Positions 26,544 through 35,529 are shown, counted from the first letter of the stretch. The stretch is DNA of 48,230 bases from Actinomycetota bacterium (GCA_009703055.1 WLGW01000004.1:1-48230), one strand, 5' to 3'. The notes: generated by a model not told the origin, from the letters alone. Numbers and translations: made by a program.

Positions 26544-27979
26544 TGTGCGCCTCCTGCTGCTGCCTCGAGTGCTCCACCAACGCGGAACATTGCTACTTCG
26601 CCTAACGCTGGTGCTAACACCTGAATACCGACTGGCAAACCATGCGCACCGGTTCCGAATGGAATACTCATTGCAGGGTGTCCCGCAAGGTTGGTAGGGA
26701 TTGTGTAGATGTCGCACAAGTACATCGACATTGGATCATCGGCCTTTTCGCCAAACTTGAACGCAACCAAAGGCGAGGTTGGCATCAAGATCGTGTCGAC
26801 TGATTCATATGCCTTGTCGAAGTCTTGCGCGATGAGACGGCGCACCTTCAATGCTTTGCCGTAATACGCGTCGTAGTAACCAGCTGACAATGCATAGGTG
26901 CCCAACATGATGCGTCGCTTCACTTCATCGCCGAAACCTGCTGCGCGAGTTGCTCCGTACATCGCATTTGTGTCCACAGCGTTCACACGCAATCCGTAGC
27001 GCACACCATCAAAGCGAGCAAGGTTGCTGCTCGCCTCTGCAGGAGCAATGAGGTAGTACGCCGTGAGTGCGTACCCAAGGCTGGGCAAAGTGACATCAAC
27101 AATCGTTGCTCCGGCAGCTGCAAGTGCTGCAAATGCTGCGTCAAGACGAGCAGAGACTTCAGGTTCTGCACCACCAGGAAGATCAACAACGCGACCAATA
27201 CGCATGCCGGCGACGCCCTCGGACACCGCACCCACCAAAGATGGTGCTTCTTGCGGAATTGATGTGGAGTCCATCACGTCATGGCCGGCGATCACTTCAG
27301 TGATCAATGCGGCATCAGACACTGTCGTCGCGAACGGACCAATCTGATCAAGCGAGCTGGCGTATGCAACTAGGCCATAACGGCTTACGAGTCCATACGT
27401 CGGCTTCACACCGACAACGCCACACAGCGCAGCGGGCTGGCGAATACTGCCGCCTGTGTCAGAGCCAAGACTCACAGGTGAGAAACCTGCAGCAACAGCC
27501 GCTGCACTACCACCGCTCGAACCACCAGGAACACGTGACGTGTCAAGAGGATTACGCGTTGTACCGAAGGCAGAGTTCTCGGTACTGGAACCCATTGCAA
27601 ATTCGTCGAGGTTTGTCTTGCCCACCATCACTGCACCAGCAGCACGCAAACGTGTCACCACTGTTGCGTCGTAGGGCGGCTTCCAGCCTTCAAGAATTTT
27701 GGACGAGCATGTCGTCTCAATGCCATGCGTACACATGTTGTCTTTAATTGCGATCGGAACACCAGCAAGAGGACCTACGGGGCGACCCGCAGCGATGTCT
27801 GCATCAATTGCATCGGCTTGTGCACGTGCTGCATCTGCAGTCACCAAATTGAATGCGTGAATATCTGCTTCGCGTTCTTCGATACGCGCAAGGTGTGCTT
27901 CCAGTACTTCTCGAGCAGTCAATGCGCCCGATGCAACTGCTGCAGCGATCTCTGATGCGGTGGTGGGGATTGTTGCCAT
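26540..27979 (-). CDS. gatA: Aspartyl/glutamyl-tRNA amidotransferase subunit A
   Basis: Amidase subunit of GatCAB that releases ammonia from glutamine and delivers it to GatB. The 479 residues are of amidase-signature type with an intact Ser-cisSer-Lys triad: Lys79 in GVPIAIKDN, Ser154 in [15 protein letters not shown] and Ser178 in [39 protein letters not shown] and [20 protein letters not shown] with SLDQIGP follow the family closely. It starts two bases after the gatC stop and overlaps gatB, so the three subunits are made together. The presence of GatCAB suggests that this organism lacks a direct route to at least one of Gln-tRNA and Asn-tRNA. Confidence 0.97.
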   Translation of the reverse strand: MATIPTTASEIAAAVASGALTAREVLEAHLARIEEREADIHAFNLVTADAARAQADAIDADIAAGRPVGPLAGVPIAIKDNMCTHGIETTCSSKILEGWKPPYDATVVTRLRAAGAVMVGKTNLDEFAMGSSTENSAFGTTRNPLDTSRVPGGSSGGSAAAVAAGFSPVSLGSDTGGSIRQPAALCGVVGVKPTYGLVSRYGLVAYASSLDQIGPFATTVSDAALITEVIAGHDVMDSTSIPQEAPSLVGAVSEGVAGMRIGRVVDLPGGAEPEVSARLDAAFAALAAAGATIVDVTLPSLGYALTAYYLIAPAEASSNLARFDGVRYGLRVNAVDTNAMYGATRAAGFGDEVKRRIMLGTYALSAGYYDAYYGKALKVRRLIAQDFDKAYESVDTILMPTSPLVAFKFGEKADDPMSMYLCDIYTIPTNLAGHPAMSIPFGTGAHGLPVGIQVLAPALGEVAMFRVGGALEAAAGGAQ

Positions 27980-27981
27980 GA

Positions 27982-28293
27982 TCAGCCCTCTGTTCCCACG
28001 ATGGGTGGAACACGGAATCGGCGCTCTTCAGTGGCAGGTGCTGAAGCCAAAACTTCATCGGTACTGAGCGTGGGCATCTCAACGTCTTCGCGCATCACAT
28101 TCACCAACGGATAGGGCTGGGTCATTGGCTCGACTCCAGAGAGATCGAGGGCATCGATGTCACCGAAATGGCCCATCACTTTGGCTAATTGCTCGGTGAA
28201 GTGCACCACCTGGGCGTCGTCAATATCGAGTCGCGCGAGGTGAGCCACTTTGGCTACGTCGGCTGCGGAAATGGGGCTACCTGACTGGGTCAC
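27982..28293 (-). CDS. gatC: Aspartyl/glutamyl-tRNA amidotransferase subunit C
   Basis: Small belt-like subunit that holds GatA and GatB together. About 103 residues with the family pattern: [59 protein letters not shown], and the C-terminal [14 protein letters not shown] that in other GatC proteins lies near the active site. I favour the GTG at 28293 ([13 protein letters not shown]); a TTG nine bases upstream is possible. A TAGGCT box lies eight bases before the GTG. First gene of gatCAB, just beyond the terminator hairpin of the preceding operon. Confidence 0.93.
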   Translation of the reverse strand: MTQSGSPISAADVAKVAHLARLDIDDAQVVHFTEQLAKVMGHFGDIDALDLSGVEPMTQPYPLVNVMREDVEMPTLSTDEVLASAPATEERRFRVPPIVGTEG

Positions 28294-28325
28294 AGTTCTC
28301 AAGCCTACGAGCCATGCGGGAGGAC

Positions 28326-28364
28326 ACCCCGCCTGATTCCCTCTTCGGGACTAGGCGGAGGGGT
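28326..28364 (-). terminator. GC-rich hairpin ending the lgt-ech transcript
   Basis: CCCCGCCT pairs with AGGCGG(A)GGGG around an inner TCCC/GGGA stem with a five-base loop. The enoyl-CoA hydratase stop codon is within the structure on the minus strand. There is no U-run, but the stem is long and lies between that gene and gatC, so it is a likely terminator. Confidence 0.6.
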
Positions 28365-29154
28365 CGACAGGCGGGAATTGTGCCTGTCGTTTCTGCAGAT
28401 AACTCACAACGCCCTCTTTGAAGTCGGGCCGCGTGAACGACTGACCCATCAGTTTCAGAGCATCGAGGCTGGCAGTGGAGACATCCTTGTCGTAGTCGCC
28501 ATACACCTGACGCTTCATCACCGACATTGATGACGGAGACACGTTCATCGCAAGGTCAGCGGCGTAGGCCATCACAACATCCATCAGTTGGTCAGCAGGC
28601 ACAACCTTGTTCACCATGCCCAACTCTTGTGCTTCTGCTGCCATCACAACACGACTCGACATCAAGAGGTCCAATGCATTCGCTTGACCAACGAGACGAG
28701 GCAGCACCCACGAGATGCCGTATTCAGCGATGAGGCCGCGCTTTGAGAATGCGCACGTGAATTTTGCAGTGTCAGCAGCAAAGCGCATGTCGCACATCAA
28801 CGCTTGCACTAAACCAAGACCAGCTGCCGCACCGTTCACGGCAGCAATCACCGGCTTTGAGATGCGAGTGATCTCATCTTGCATGCGACCTTCAAGAATG
28901 TTGCTGTCTTCCTTGCCGTCGTCACTCGACGTTGTAGGAATGCCCTGCAGTGTGCCCATGTCTGCACCCGCGCAATATCCCTTGCCTGCTCCAGTTACGA
29001 CAATGACGCGTACGGACGAATCAGCAACAGCTTTATCGATTGCATCGAAGTATTCGACACCCATGCGACCTGTCCATGCGTTCAAACGCTCAGGTCGATT
29101 CAGGGTGATAACGGCGATGCCGGGCTCAACAACGTTGTACAGAACTTCACTCAT
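28351..29154 (-). CDS. Enoyl-CoA hydratase/isomerase family protein
   Basis: A 267-residue crotonase-fold protein expected to hydrate or isomerise acyl-CoA esters. Fold landmarks: ITLNRPERLNAWTGRM, the first oxyanion residue in GYCAGADMGTL, the second in AVNGAAAGLGLVQALMCD, and FAADTAKFTCAFSKRGLIAE with YGISWVLPRLVG. Canonical hydratases carry two catalytic glutamates. The first, in GGGCELA, is replaced here by GLGLVQA, while the second (LIAEYG) is kept, so the exact reaction is uncertain. The start MSEVLYNVVEPG at 29154 overlaps the end of lgt by eight bases. Substrate unknown; it could act with the acyl-CoA dehydrogenase, or in degradation of branched or ring compounds. Confidence 0.85.
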   Translation of the reverse strand: MSEVLYNVVEPGIAVITLNRPERLNAWTGRMGVEYFDAIDKAVADSSVRVIVVTGAGKGYCAGADMGTLQGIPTTSSDDGKEDSNILEGRMQDEITRISKPVIAAVNGAAAGLGLVQALMCDMRFAADTAKFTCAFSKRGLIAEYGISWVLPRLVGQANALDLLMSSRVVMAAEAQELGMVNKVVPADQLMDVVMAYAADLAMNVSPSSMSVMKRQVYGDYDKDVSTASLDALKLMGQSFTRPDFKEGVVSYLQKRQAQFPPVDPSA

Positions 29155-29992
29155 GTTCAGTGACCGTAGACGGTGCAGAGGCCTCCCGAGAACGCCGAGC
29201 ATCAAAAATCAAGAAGCCAACAGAAAGAGCAAAGACGACCAGTGATACCCACTGATTCAGGCGTAATCCGCCCGCTGAATGCGCCGGATCGATCCGAAGA
29301 CCTTCGATGAAGAAACGAAGTGCCGTATAGCCCGCGGCGTACCAGGCAAGAAGACGACCTGGTGCTGGATCCAACCGACGTTCAATGAGAATCAACAGTC
29401 CCGCAAGAACAACGCACCCAATGGATTCGTACAAAAAGGTCGGATGAAACGTCGTCCCCGCAGCTTCTCCCGCCTTCATCGCTACAGAGTCCGAAACACG
29501 CAGTGCCCACGGCAATGTTGTGGGGCTACCAAAAAGCTCCTGGTTCCACCAGTTGCCCCATCGTCCAATCGCTTGTGCAATAGCAATTGCTGGTGCGGCA
29601 CAGGAAAGAATCGCCCATGCATTGAGGCCTCTGACACGTGCACGCCAAAATCCAACAGCAACGCCAAGAGCAACGCCACCCCAAATGCCCAAGCCTCCGT
29701 GCCAGATCATGAATGCCTCAGCCCAGTTGCCCCGGAAACGTTGCATGTCTGTGATCACGTGATAGATCCGGCCGCCAATAACGCCCGCAGGAACAGCCCA
29801 CATTGCGATGGAAGAAAAATCCTCCACTGTTCCGACGCCGCGAGCTTCTGCTCGTCGCCCTGCAATGCGAACGGCAACGATGACGCCGAGCGCAATCATC
29901 AGCCCATAGGCATTTAAGCGAAGTGGGCCTAGCTCAATTGATCCACTTGATGGACTGGGGATTGATGCGAGCAACGTCGTCGAAAAAATCAT
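29147..29992 (-). CDS. lgt: Prolipoprotein diacylglyceryl transferase
   Basis: Integral membrane enzyme that moves diacylglycerol from phosphatidylglycerol to the lipobox cysteine of preprolipoproteins, the first step of lipoprotein maturation. The 281 residues have about seven membrane helices and the family motifs: LNAYGLMIALGVIVAV, VPAGVIGGRIYHVITD, HGGLGIWGGVALGV, the signature AQAIGRWGNWWNQELFGSPT, and HPTFLYESIG. The C terminus is charged and short. It overlaps the esterase gene upstream (ATGA) and the hydratase downstream. Lnt, for the third step, is encoded at 37440-38879. The signal peptidase LspA is not in the window. Confidence 0.96.
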   Translation of the reverse strand: MIFSTTLLASIPSPSSGSIELGPLRLNAYGLMIALGVIVAVRIAGRRAEARGVGTVEDFSSIAMWAVPAGVIGGRIYHVITDMQRFRGNWAEAFMIWHGGLGIWGGVALGVAVGFWRARVRGLNAWAILSCAAPAIAIAQAIGRWGNWWNQELFGSPTTLPWALRVSDSVAMKAGEAAGTTFHPTFLYESIGCVVLAGLLILIERRLDPAPGRLLAWYAAGYTALRFFIEGLRIDPAHSAGGLRLNQWVSLVVFALSVGFLIFDARRSREASAPSTVTEHE

Positions 29993-30747
29993 GAGGTCAC
30001 ACGACGGGCAAAGGCAACTGCACCTTCAAAGATGATGCCCTTGTCAAAATCCTGTGTCGCCACGTGGAAGCTGCGCTCCAACATGACACGTTCTTTGGGT
30101 CCGCCGTATTCCGCCATCAATGCATCGCCGTCAGTTGGGCTCACAACATGGTCTTGCACTGAAGAGAACAAAAGCAATGGCATCTTTGTTGATGCATAAC
30201 GCTTCGCCAAAGGAGTCAGACCATCCAATTGGAATGAGTACAGCGCAGCGAGTGGTGTTCCGGGGTATGCCGTCTCGACCACGCCTGGCTCAGCAATATC
30301 AGAGCCGATGCCGTCCATCACTTCTGCACCACTGTCGATCATGCCCTTCAACATTTCCATCACTTCAGGTGCTTGCGGCTGTGTCGCCGGATTCACGCAG
30401 ACCAAACCTTTGACCTCGGGGTGCTCTGCTCCGACCCACAACGTGAGTGCGCCACCCATCGAGAGACCCATCACCACAACCTGTGAGACCCGCTTCGCGA
30501 GAACCTGATACGCAGTTTCAGCGTCTGCACTCCAGTCGGCCCAGCGTGTGGGAATCATGTCCTCCATCGCGGTGCCATGGCCAGCAAGCTGAGGCATTTC
30601 AACGTGGAACCCATCAGCAACACATGCCTCAGCAAGTCCGCGCATCGAGCCCGGGTTGCCAGTGAAGCCATGCAACACAAGGACACCCGCATCTCGGGAT
30701 CCGACGACGGAGAGAGGCTCAGCGCCTGGAATCGTTGGTGCAGTCAT
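29989..30747 (-). CDS. Alpha/beta hydrolase, carboxylesterase/monoglyceride-lipase type
   Basis: A 252-residue soluble serine hydrolase. VLVLHGFTGNPGSMRGLAEA gives the oxyanion hole (HGFTG), MPQLAGHGT follows, the nucleophile serine is in VMGLSMGGALTLW, the acid is the Asp of FSSVQDHVVSP and the histidine is in ERSFHVATQDFDK. The pattern is that of Est30-type carboxylesterases and bacterial monoacylglycerol lipases. The substrate is not known. The stop overlaps the lgt start (ATGA), so it leads a three-gene minus-strand operon with lgt and the hydratase-like gene. Just before its ATG is a short open frame that repeats the first bases of the gene (next entry). GGAG lies 10 bases before the true ATG. 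Confidence 0.9.
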   Translation of the reverse strand: MTAPTIPGAEPLSVVGSRDAGVLVLHGFTGNPGSMRGLAEACVADGFHVEMPQLAGHGTAMEDMIPTRWADWSADAETAYQVLAKRVSQVVVMGLSMGGALTLWVGAEHPEVKGLVCVNPATQPQAPEVMEMLKGMIDSGAEVMDGIGSDIAEPGVVETAYPGTPLAALYSFQLDGLTPLAKRYASTKMPLLLFSSVQDHVVSPTDGDALMAEYGGPKERVMLERSFHVATQDFDKGIIFEGAVAFARRVTS

Positions 30748-30773
30748 GTCAATGCTCCTTAGGTGCAGTCATG
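30737..30773 (-). repeat. Duplicated start region with an eight-codon upstream frame
   Basis: The 12 bases GGTGCAGTCATG (plus strand) occur at 30737-30748 and again at 30762-30773. On the minus strand this makes a first ATG-ACT-GCA-CC that runs for seven codons (MTAPKEH) and stops at TGA one base before the real ATG-ACT-GCA-CC. The gene's own GGAG lies inside this mini frame. Confidence 0.7.
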
Positions 30774-30848
30774 GAAGAGACTTTCAGAGTGTATGTGAGG
30801 TGGCCTCACCGCTATGACGCAGGCGAGCCGACACAGCATGGTCATTGA

Positions 30849-30880
30849 CCCCCCACCTCTTTACTGGTGGACTAGGGGGG
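30849..30880 (+). promoter_or_regulatory. Hairpin that hides the Shine-Dalgarno of the M48 protease gene
   Basis: CCCCCC-ACC pairs with GGTGG and GGGGGG, with ACTA bulged in the 3' arm. The second G-run is part of AGGGGGG, the ribosome-binding site of the gene starting at 30884. The element could restrain translation until it melts or is bound. The rest of 30748-30883 shows no gene. Confidence 0.5.
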
Positions 30881-30883
30881 CTT

Positions 30884-31798
30884 ATGCCATCTTCATCTCG
30901 CCTTCAACGCCAACGCAAGGTGGATGGTTATGCGATAGCAGCTATTGCTCCGGTCATTGCTCTAATCCCTGCATGGTTAGTTGCCATTGCTGCTGTGTGG
31001 TGGGTCTTGCAGTTATTCATCACAATCAATTTCTTCCTCTTTGCTGTTGTGCTCTTCTTTGCGGGTGCTCTGTTATTCGTACGACCAGTGCAGCGCATTG
31101 TTTTACAACGACTTCTTGGGGCACGTACTCCCAATCGCACTGAACATGAAGCTCTTCACCGTGCGTGGAATGTCGTGGCACAGGCAAATCACATCTCTCC
31201 TGGTGACTTTGTTTTGGCGGTCTCTGATTCTGAAGATCTCAATGCGTTTGCATCGGGAGGTCACCTTGTCGTTGTCTCTAGTTGGGCAATCGCAAATCTG
31301 TCCCATGAAAAACTGTGTGGAGTACTTGCACATGAATTAAGTCATCACCTCGGCATGCACACGATTGCTCTCACCGTTGGTCAATGGCTCACTATTCCCA
31401 TCATCCTTCTCGCTCGCATTGGTTTCTTCCTGCAAAACATTGCACATGCGGCAACCGACACATTTGCCACGCGCGACAACGCCGTTTCATTTGCCGGACG
31501 AACGATTGCGGGAATACTCACCATCATCTCGTGGCTCTTTCTCTCGATGATCACCGTTTCCCAACTCATTGGCAATGCAGTGGGCAAAGGCGCTGAGTTC
31601 AAAGCTGACGAAACTGTCGTTGCAATGGGGTTCGGTAACGAACTGCGCGATGCTCTGCGAATTGTGGTCCAGTCGGGAAATGGTGAGCGTGCAGCACACT
31701 GGCGCGACAGGCTTGTGACCGCCCACCCTCCTGCTCGCACCCGTATTGCACGAATCGATGCTCAGCTTCGAAGGAACCCCAAGGGCCGACCCCGATAG
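30884..31798 (+). CDS. M48-family membrane zinc metalloprotease
   Basis: A 304-residue integral membrane peptidase related to HtpX and Ste24, which cut misfolded or modified membrane proteins. Two hydrophobic helices (about 16-35 and 38-66) precede the catalytic region. The zinc motif is HELSH at 150-154 (in LAHELSHHLGMH), and the third ligand is the glutamate of EFKADE after two more membrane segments. The start is the ATG at 30884 (MPSSSRLQRQ), behind AGGGGGG. An upstream TTG at 30845 would put the ribosome-binding site inside the gene. It heads a run of plus-strand genes, with an ABC exporter ten bases downstream. Confidence 0.88.
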   Translation: MPSSSRLQRQRKVDGYAIAAIAPVIALIPAWLVAIAAVWWVLQLFITINFFLFAVVLFFAGALLFVRPVQRIVLQRLLGARTPNRTEHEALHRAWNVVAQANHISPGDFVLAVSDSEDLNAFASGGHLVVVSSWAIANLSHEKLCGVLAHELSHHLGMHTIALTVGQWLTIPIILLARIGFFLQNIAHAATDTFATRDNAVSFAGRTIAGILTIISWLFLSMITVSQLIGNAVGKGAEFKADETVVAMGFGNELRDALRIVVQSGNGERAAHWRDRLVTAHPPARTRIARIDAQLRRNPKGRPR

Positions 31799-31808
31799 CG
31801 TTTGGTAC

Positions 31809-32762
31809 ATGACCTACGCCATCACCGCGAACAACCTCGCTCGCGCCTTCGGTGACAATCTTGCAGTCAATGGGGTCGACCTCGCCATCAAAACAGGCGA
31901 GATCTACGGATTTCTTGGGCCCAATGGCGCGGGTAAGTCCACCACCGTCCGCATGCTCACTACCCTCCTGAATCCCACTTCAGGGTCTGCCACAGTTGCC
32001 GGGTACGACATTGTCGCCGACACCGAGAATGTTCGCCTTCGCATTGGTGTTGCTCTGCAGAATGCAGCACTTGACCTCAAGCAAACAGGACGTGAAATTC
32101 TCGATATGCAAGGCCGTCTGTATGGGCTCACTGCAACACAACGCAAAATGCGTATTGATCACCTCTTGGGTCTCGTCGACATCGGTGATGCCATCGATGA
32201 CATGGTGTCTACTTACTCAGGCGGCATGAAGCGCCGACTTGATCTCGCTGCGTCACTCGTGCACCAACCTGAAGTGCTGTTCTTGGACGAACCAACAACA
32301 GGTCTCGACCCAGTCAGTCGTGCAGCCGTGTGGGCAGAAGTTCGCAAACTGAACACTGAGATGGGAATGACCATTTTCCTCACCACGCAATATCTCGAAG
32401 AGGCAGATGAACTTGCAGATCGCGTGGGAATCATCGCAAAAGGCCGCATCGTTGCAGAGGGAACACCAACAGAACTCAAGCGCTCCATCGGAGCTGACGT
32501 CATCATCGCGAAAGTGTCAACAGAAGATGCCGCACGTGCTGCCCAGGCATTGCAGACAGTTCCTGGGCTCGATCACATTGAAGCGAAGGGTGACAGCATT
32601 GTCATTGGCGTGACGAATGGTGGCTCTGCATTAAGCCCGGTTGCTGTTGCACTGAGCAGTGCAGGAATCACTGTGAATGAGCTCACCATGCGCACACCGA
32701 CACTCGATGATGTGTTTCTTGAAACCACCGGAACACGCATGCAAGAGGAGGCCACACAATGA
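31809..32762 (+). CDS. ABC exporter ATP-binding protein (DrrA-like)
   Basis: A 317-residue ATPase of the DrrA / CcmA-like export group. Walker A GPNGAGKS, Q-loop in ALQNAALDLKQTG, signature YSGGMKRRLDLAASL (a Tyr in place of the usual Leu), Walker B VLFLDEPTTGLD, and switch region LTTQYLEEADELAD with Gln where many exporters have His. The C terminus has the DUF4162-like tail (LTMRTPTLDDVFLETTG). The start is the ATG at 31809 (MTYAITANNL), ten bases after the protease stop. The permease follows with an ATGA overlap. The substrate is unknown; the position just before the haem genes permits, but does not show, tetrapyrrole or drug export. Confidence 0.92.
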   Translation: MTYAITANNLARAFGDNLAVNGVDLAIKTGEIYGFLGPNGAGKSTTVRMLTTLLNPTSGSATVAGYDIVADTENVRLRIGVALQNAALDLKQTGREILDMQGRLYGLTATQRKMRIDHLLGLVDIGDAIDDMVSTYSGGMKRRLDLAASLVHQPEVLFLDEPTTGLDPVSRAAVWAEVRKLNTEMGMTIFLTTQYLEEADELADRVGIIAKGRIVAEGTPTELKRSIGADVIIAKVSTEDAARAAQALQTVPGLDHIEAKGDSIVIGVTNGGSALSPVAVALSSAGITVNELTMRTPTLDDVFLETTGTRMQEEATQ

Positions 32763-33556
32763 ATGCATCAACACCCGCTCTCGCACGTCGCGCCGGATTT
32801 CTTCATGACCTCATGTCTGTTGCACGTCGCGCACTGCGTCTTTCTCTTCGAGACAAAGAGGCAATTATCCCGGGACTGATGGTCCCTCTCTTCTTTCTCA
32901 TCGTCAACATCGGGTCTCTGCAAACACTTGTCGAAGTCAACCTTCCATCAGGTTTTGACTTCAAGGGCTTTCAGTTGCCCGTTGCGATCATCTTTGCGGT
33001 GACTGGTATTTCACGTGCAGGCTCTCTCGTCATTGACATTCAAGATGGATATCTCGACCGTTTGTTATTGACGCCGGTTAATCGCGCAACTCTGCTCTTG
33101 GGTTGCATGATCGCCGACTTTGCAGTGGTTGCCCTCCTCGCCATCCCCGTGCTCATCTTGGGACTCCTCATCGGCATCTCATTCCAAACGGGCATTCTCG
33201 GCATGATTATGTTCATCGCCTTGGCCGTTGCATGGGGTCTGGCATTCACTGGTTTCCCCTATGCCATCGCACTGAAGACAGGCAACCCCATTGCCGTCAA
33301 CAATGCGTTTCTCCTCTTTTTCCCCTTTGCATTCCTCACGACTGCCTATGTTCCTCAAGAGCAGATGACGGGCTGGCTTTCCACCGCAGCTGATTACAAT
33401 CCTGTGACCTACCTGCTTGCAGGCATGAGAAGCCTCATTTTGGAGGGATGGGATGCCTCCGCATTGGGTCAAGCTTTCCTTGCTTCCGCCGTTGTTGGTG
33501 CGATTTCTTTCACTTTGGCCTTCACCGCTTTGCGCGGACGGGTTCATCGCAAGTAA
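32759..33556 (+). CDS. ABC-2 type exporter permease
   Basis: A 265-residue membrane protein with about six helices, partner of the preceding ATPase. After a cytoplasmic helix (RRALRLSLRDKEAII) come PGLMVPLFFLIVNIGSLQTL, FQLPVAIIFAVTGISRAG, VVALLAIPVLILGLLIGI, IMFIALAVAWGLAFTGFPYA, FLLFFPFAFLTTAYVPQEQM and the final AFLASAVVGAISFTLAFTAL. DIQDGYLDRLLLTPVNR between the second and third helices matches the ABC-2 family, as does the MTGWLSTAADYNPVTYL region. Nine bases separate it from hemE. Confidence 0.9.
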   Translation: MNASTPALARRAGFLHDLMSVARRALRLSLRDKEAIIPGLMVPLFFLIVNIGSLQTLVEVNLPSGFDFKGFQLPVAIIFAVTGISRAGSLVIDIQDGYLDRLLLTPVNRATLLLGCMIADFAVVALLAIPVLILGLLIGISFQTGILGMIMFIALAVAWGLAFTGFPYAIALKTGNPIAVNNAFLLFFPFAFLTTAYVPQEQMTGWLSTAADYNPVTYLLAGMRSLILEGWDASALGQAFLASAVVGAISFTLAFTALRGRVHRK

Positions 33557-33565
33557 CCAATAGGT

Positions 33566-34603
33566 ATGACAAGTCTCCCCGGCGATCCTTTCCTTGCAGC
33601 TGCACGCGGCGAGCAAGCAACACACACCCCTGTGTGGTTCATGCGTCAAGCAGGTCGCAGTCTTCCTGAGTACCGCAAGATTCGCGGCGAGGGAAGCATT
33701 CTCGAAGCCATCAAGCAACCAGAGTTGGCGGCTGAGTTCACATTGCAGCCTGTTCGCCGACACAACGTGGATGCCGCAGTTCTCTATTCCGACATTGTTG
33801 TGCCACCACATGCAGTTGGATTCGGAATCGATGTAGCACCAGGGACCGGCCCCGTTGCTTCACAGCCTCTTCGCACTCGTGATGACTTCGCACGACTTCG
33901 TCCTTTAGAAACAAGTGATGTTTCTTATGTGATCGACACTGTGAAGATCCTCGCAAACGAATTGAAAGTTCCTCTGCTTGCATTTGCCGGAGCACCGTTC
34001 ACTGTTGCTAGTTACCTCATTGAGGGACGCCCCAGTAAGACATATCAAAACACCAAGTACATGATGCATGCCGACACGCAACTGTGGAACGACGTCATGG
34101 AACGTTTGGTGCAACATTCAGTGGAGTTCATCTCAGCGCAACTTTCTGCCGGCGCTGAAGCATTCCAAGTGTTTGATTCGTGGGCTGGCTCGCTTTCACG
34201 TTCCGATTACGACACCTTTGTGAAGCCACATACAACTTCCGTGTTCGCGCAACTTGCCGAACGCCACCCCGGGGTGAAAGGCATTCACTTTGGTATCGGT
34301 TGTGATCATCTTCTTGAATCAATGAACTCTGTCGGCAATGCAGTCATCGGACTCGACTGGCGTACAAAGATTGCTGATGCGCGCACTCGACTTGGTGCAC
34401 AGACTGTGGTGCAAGGCAACCTTGACCCAGTGCTTGTACTCGCTGGTACCGACATTGCACTGAAGGGTGCCGCAGAGGTGCTGAAAGATAATGGTGGTCA
34501 CGCAGGCCACATCTTCAACCTCGGTCACGGCGTTCAACCAGACACCAACCCAGACGTCCTCACGGCCGTCGTCGATTTCGTACATACGGAGACAAGCAAA
34601 TGA
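33566..34603 (+). CDS. hemE: Uroporphyrinogen decarboxylase
   Basis: Removes the four acetate carboxyls of uroporphyrinogen III to give coproporphyrinogen III, in the cytoplasm. The 345 residues match HemE: TPVWFMRQAGRSLPEYRK (substrate-binding arginines), VLYSDIVVPPHAVGFGIDV with the essential aspartate, LLAFAGAPFTVASYLIEG, FQVFDSWAGSLSRSDYDTFV, and the C-terminal GHAGHIFNLGHGVQPDTNPD with the catalytic-site histidine. It is coupled to hemH by an ATGA overlap and follows the ABC permease by nine bases. Together with the next two genes it makes coproheme. Confidence 0.97.
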   Translation: MTSLPGDPFLAAARGEQATHTPVWFMRQAGRSLPEYRKIRGEGSILEAIKQPELAAEFTLQPVRRHNVDAAVLYSDIVVPPHAVGFGIDVAPGTGPVASQPLRTRDDFARLRPLETSDVSYVIDTVKILANELKVPLLAFAGAPFTVASYLIEGRPSKTYQNTKYMMHADTQLWNDVMERLVQHSVEFISAQLSAGAEAFQVFDSWAGSLSRSDYDTFVKPHTTSVFAQLAERHPGVKGIHFGIGCDHLLESMNSVGNAVIGLDWRTKIADARTRLGAQTVVQGNLDPVLVLAGTDIALKGAAEVLKDNGGHAGHIFNLGHGVQPDTNPDVLTAVVDFVHTETSK

Positions 34604-35529
34604 GTAACGAACAACGCACAGCAGTTGTGCTGATGGCCTACGGCACTCCGCGTACAAAAGAAGAAATTCTTCCGTACTACACCGACATTCGTCGCGGTCG
34701 TCCACCCACAGAAGAGGCATTGCAAGATCTCATCGATCGCTATGAAGCAATCGGTGGCCTTTCTCCACTCAAGCAACTCACAGAAGCACAGCGTGATGCG
34801 TTGCAGCGAGAACTTGATGACATTAAGCCGGGTCACTACCAAGTGTTTCTTGGTCTTAAGCACGCCACACCATTCGTTGAAGAAGCTGTTGCAGAAGTTG
34901 CAGAACTTGGCTTCAAGAAAATTGTCGGTCTCGTCCTTGCGCCGCACTTCTCTTCGTACTCGATTGGTCAATACATCGGCCGCGTGCGCGAAGCTGCTGC
35001 TCCATACAACATCGAAGTAGTGGGAATCGACTCATGGGCTCGCGAAGATGCATTTATTGAATTCCTCGCCGACGACATGAAGAAGAAATTGGCAACGATG
35101 CCAGAACGCACCAAGGTGCTATTCACAGCACATTCACTTCCTCAGCGAATCATTGATGGCGGAGACCCATACCCCGATGAGTTGCGCGCAACCGCAGAAC
35201 TCGTCGCCGAAAAAGTGGGGCTCACTCGCTGGTCACAGTGGTCCATTGCCTGGCAATCAGCAGGCAGAACTCCCGAGCCATGGATTGGTCCCGACATTCT
35301 TGAAGTGATCGATCAGGTTGCCACCACTCGCACCACCGATGAACCAATCGACGGTGTTCTTGTGTGTGCATGCGGCTTTGTTGCTGATCACCTCGAGGTT
35401 CTCTATGACCTCGACATTGAGGCGGCACATCGTGCAGAGCCACTCGGTCTTGCATTCGCACGTATTGAGTGCGTGAACGACAATCAGAAAGTAATGCATG
35501 CACTCGCGCAGCGAGTGATCTCCGCATGA
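34600..35529 (+). CDS. hemH: Coproporphyrin III ferrochelatase
   Basis: Inserts iron into the porphyrin. In actinobacteria the substrate is normally coproporphyrin III (CpfC), which makes this the penultimate step of the coproporphyrin route. The 309 residues include VVLMAYGTPRTKEEILPYYT, IGGLSPLKQLTEAQ, GLKHATPFVEEAVAE, APHFSSYSIGQYI, His178 in LFTAHSLPQR, WIGPDI and Glu266 in GFVADHLEVLYDLDIEA. Cysteines occur as VCACGF and IECVND; whether they carry an iron-sulfur cluster, as in some relatives, is unclear. Overlaps hemE upstream and hemY downstream by four bases each. Confidence 0.94.
   Translation: MSNEQRTAVVLMAYGTPRTKEEILPYYTDIRRGRPPTEEALQDLIDRYEAIGGLSPLKQLTEAQRDALQRELDDIKPGHYQVFLGLKHATPFVEEAVAEVAELGFKKIVGLVLAPHFSSYSIGQYIGRVREAAAPYNIEVVGIDSWAREDAFIEFLADDMKKKLATMPERTKVLFTAHSLPQRIIDGGDPYPDELRATAELVAEKVGLTRWSQWSIAWQSAGRTPEPWIGPDILEVIDQVATTRTTDEPIDGVLVCACGFVADHLEVLYDLDIEAAHRAEPLGLAFARIECVNDNQKVMHALAQRVISA

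Noticed and set aside
26544-26717. In-frame extension of gatB into gatA.
   Set aside because: GatB similarity starts at MSDSPLSSI, and the ATGA overlap marks the natural start.
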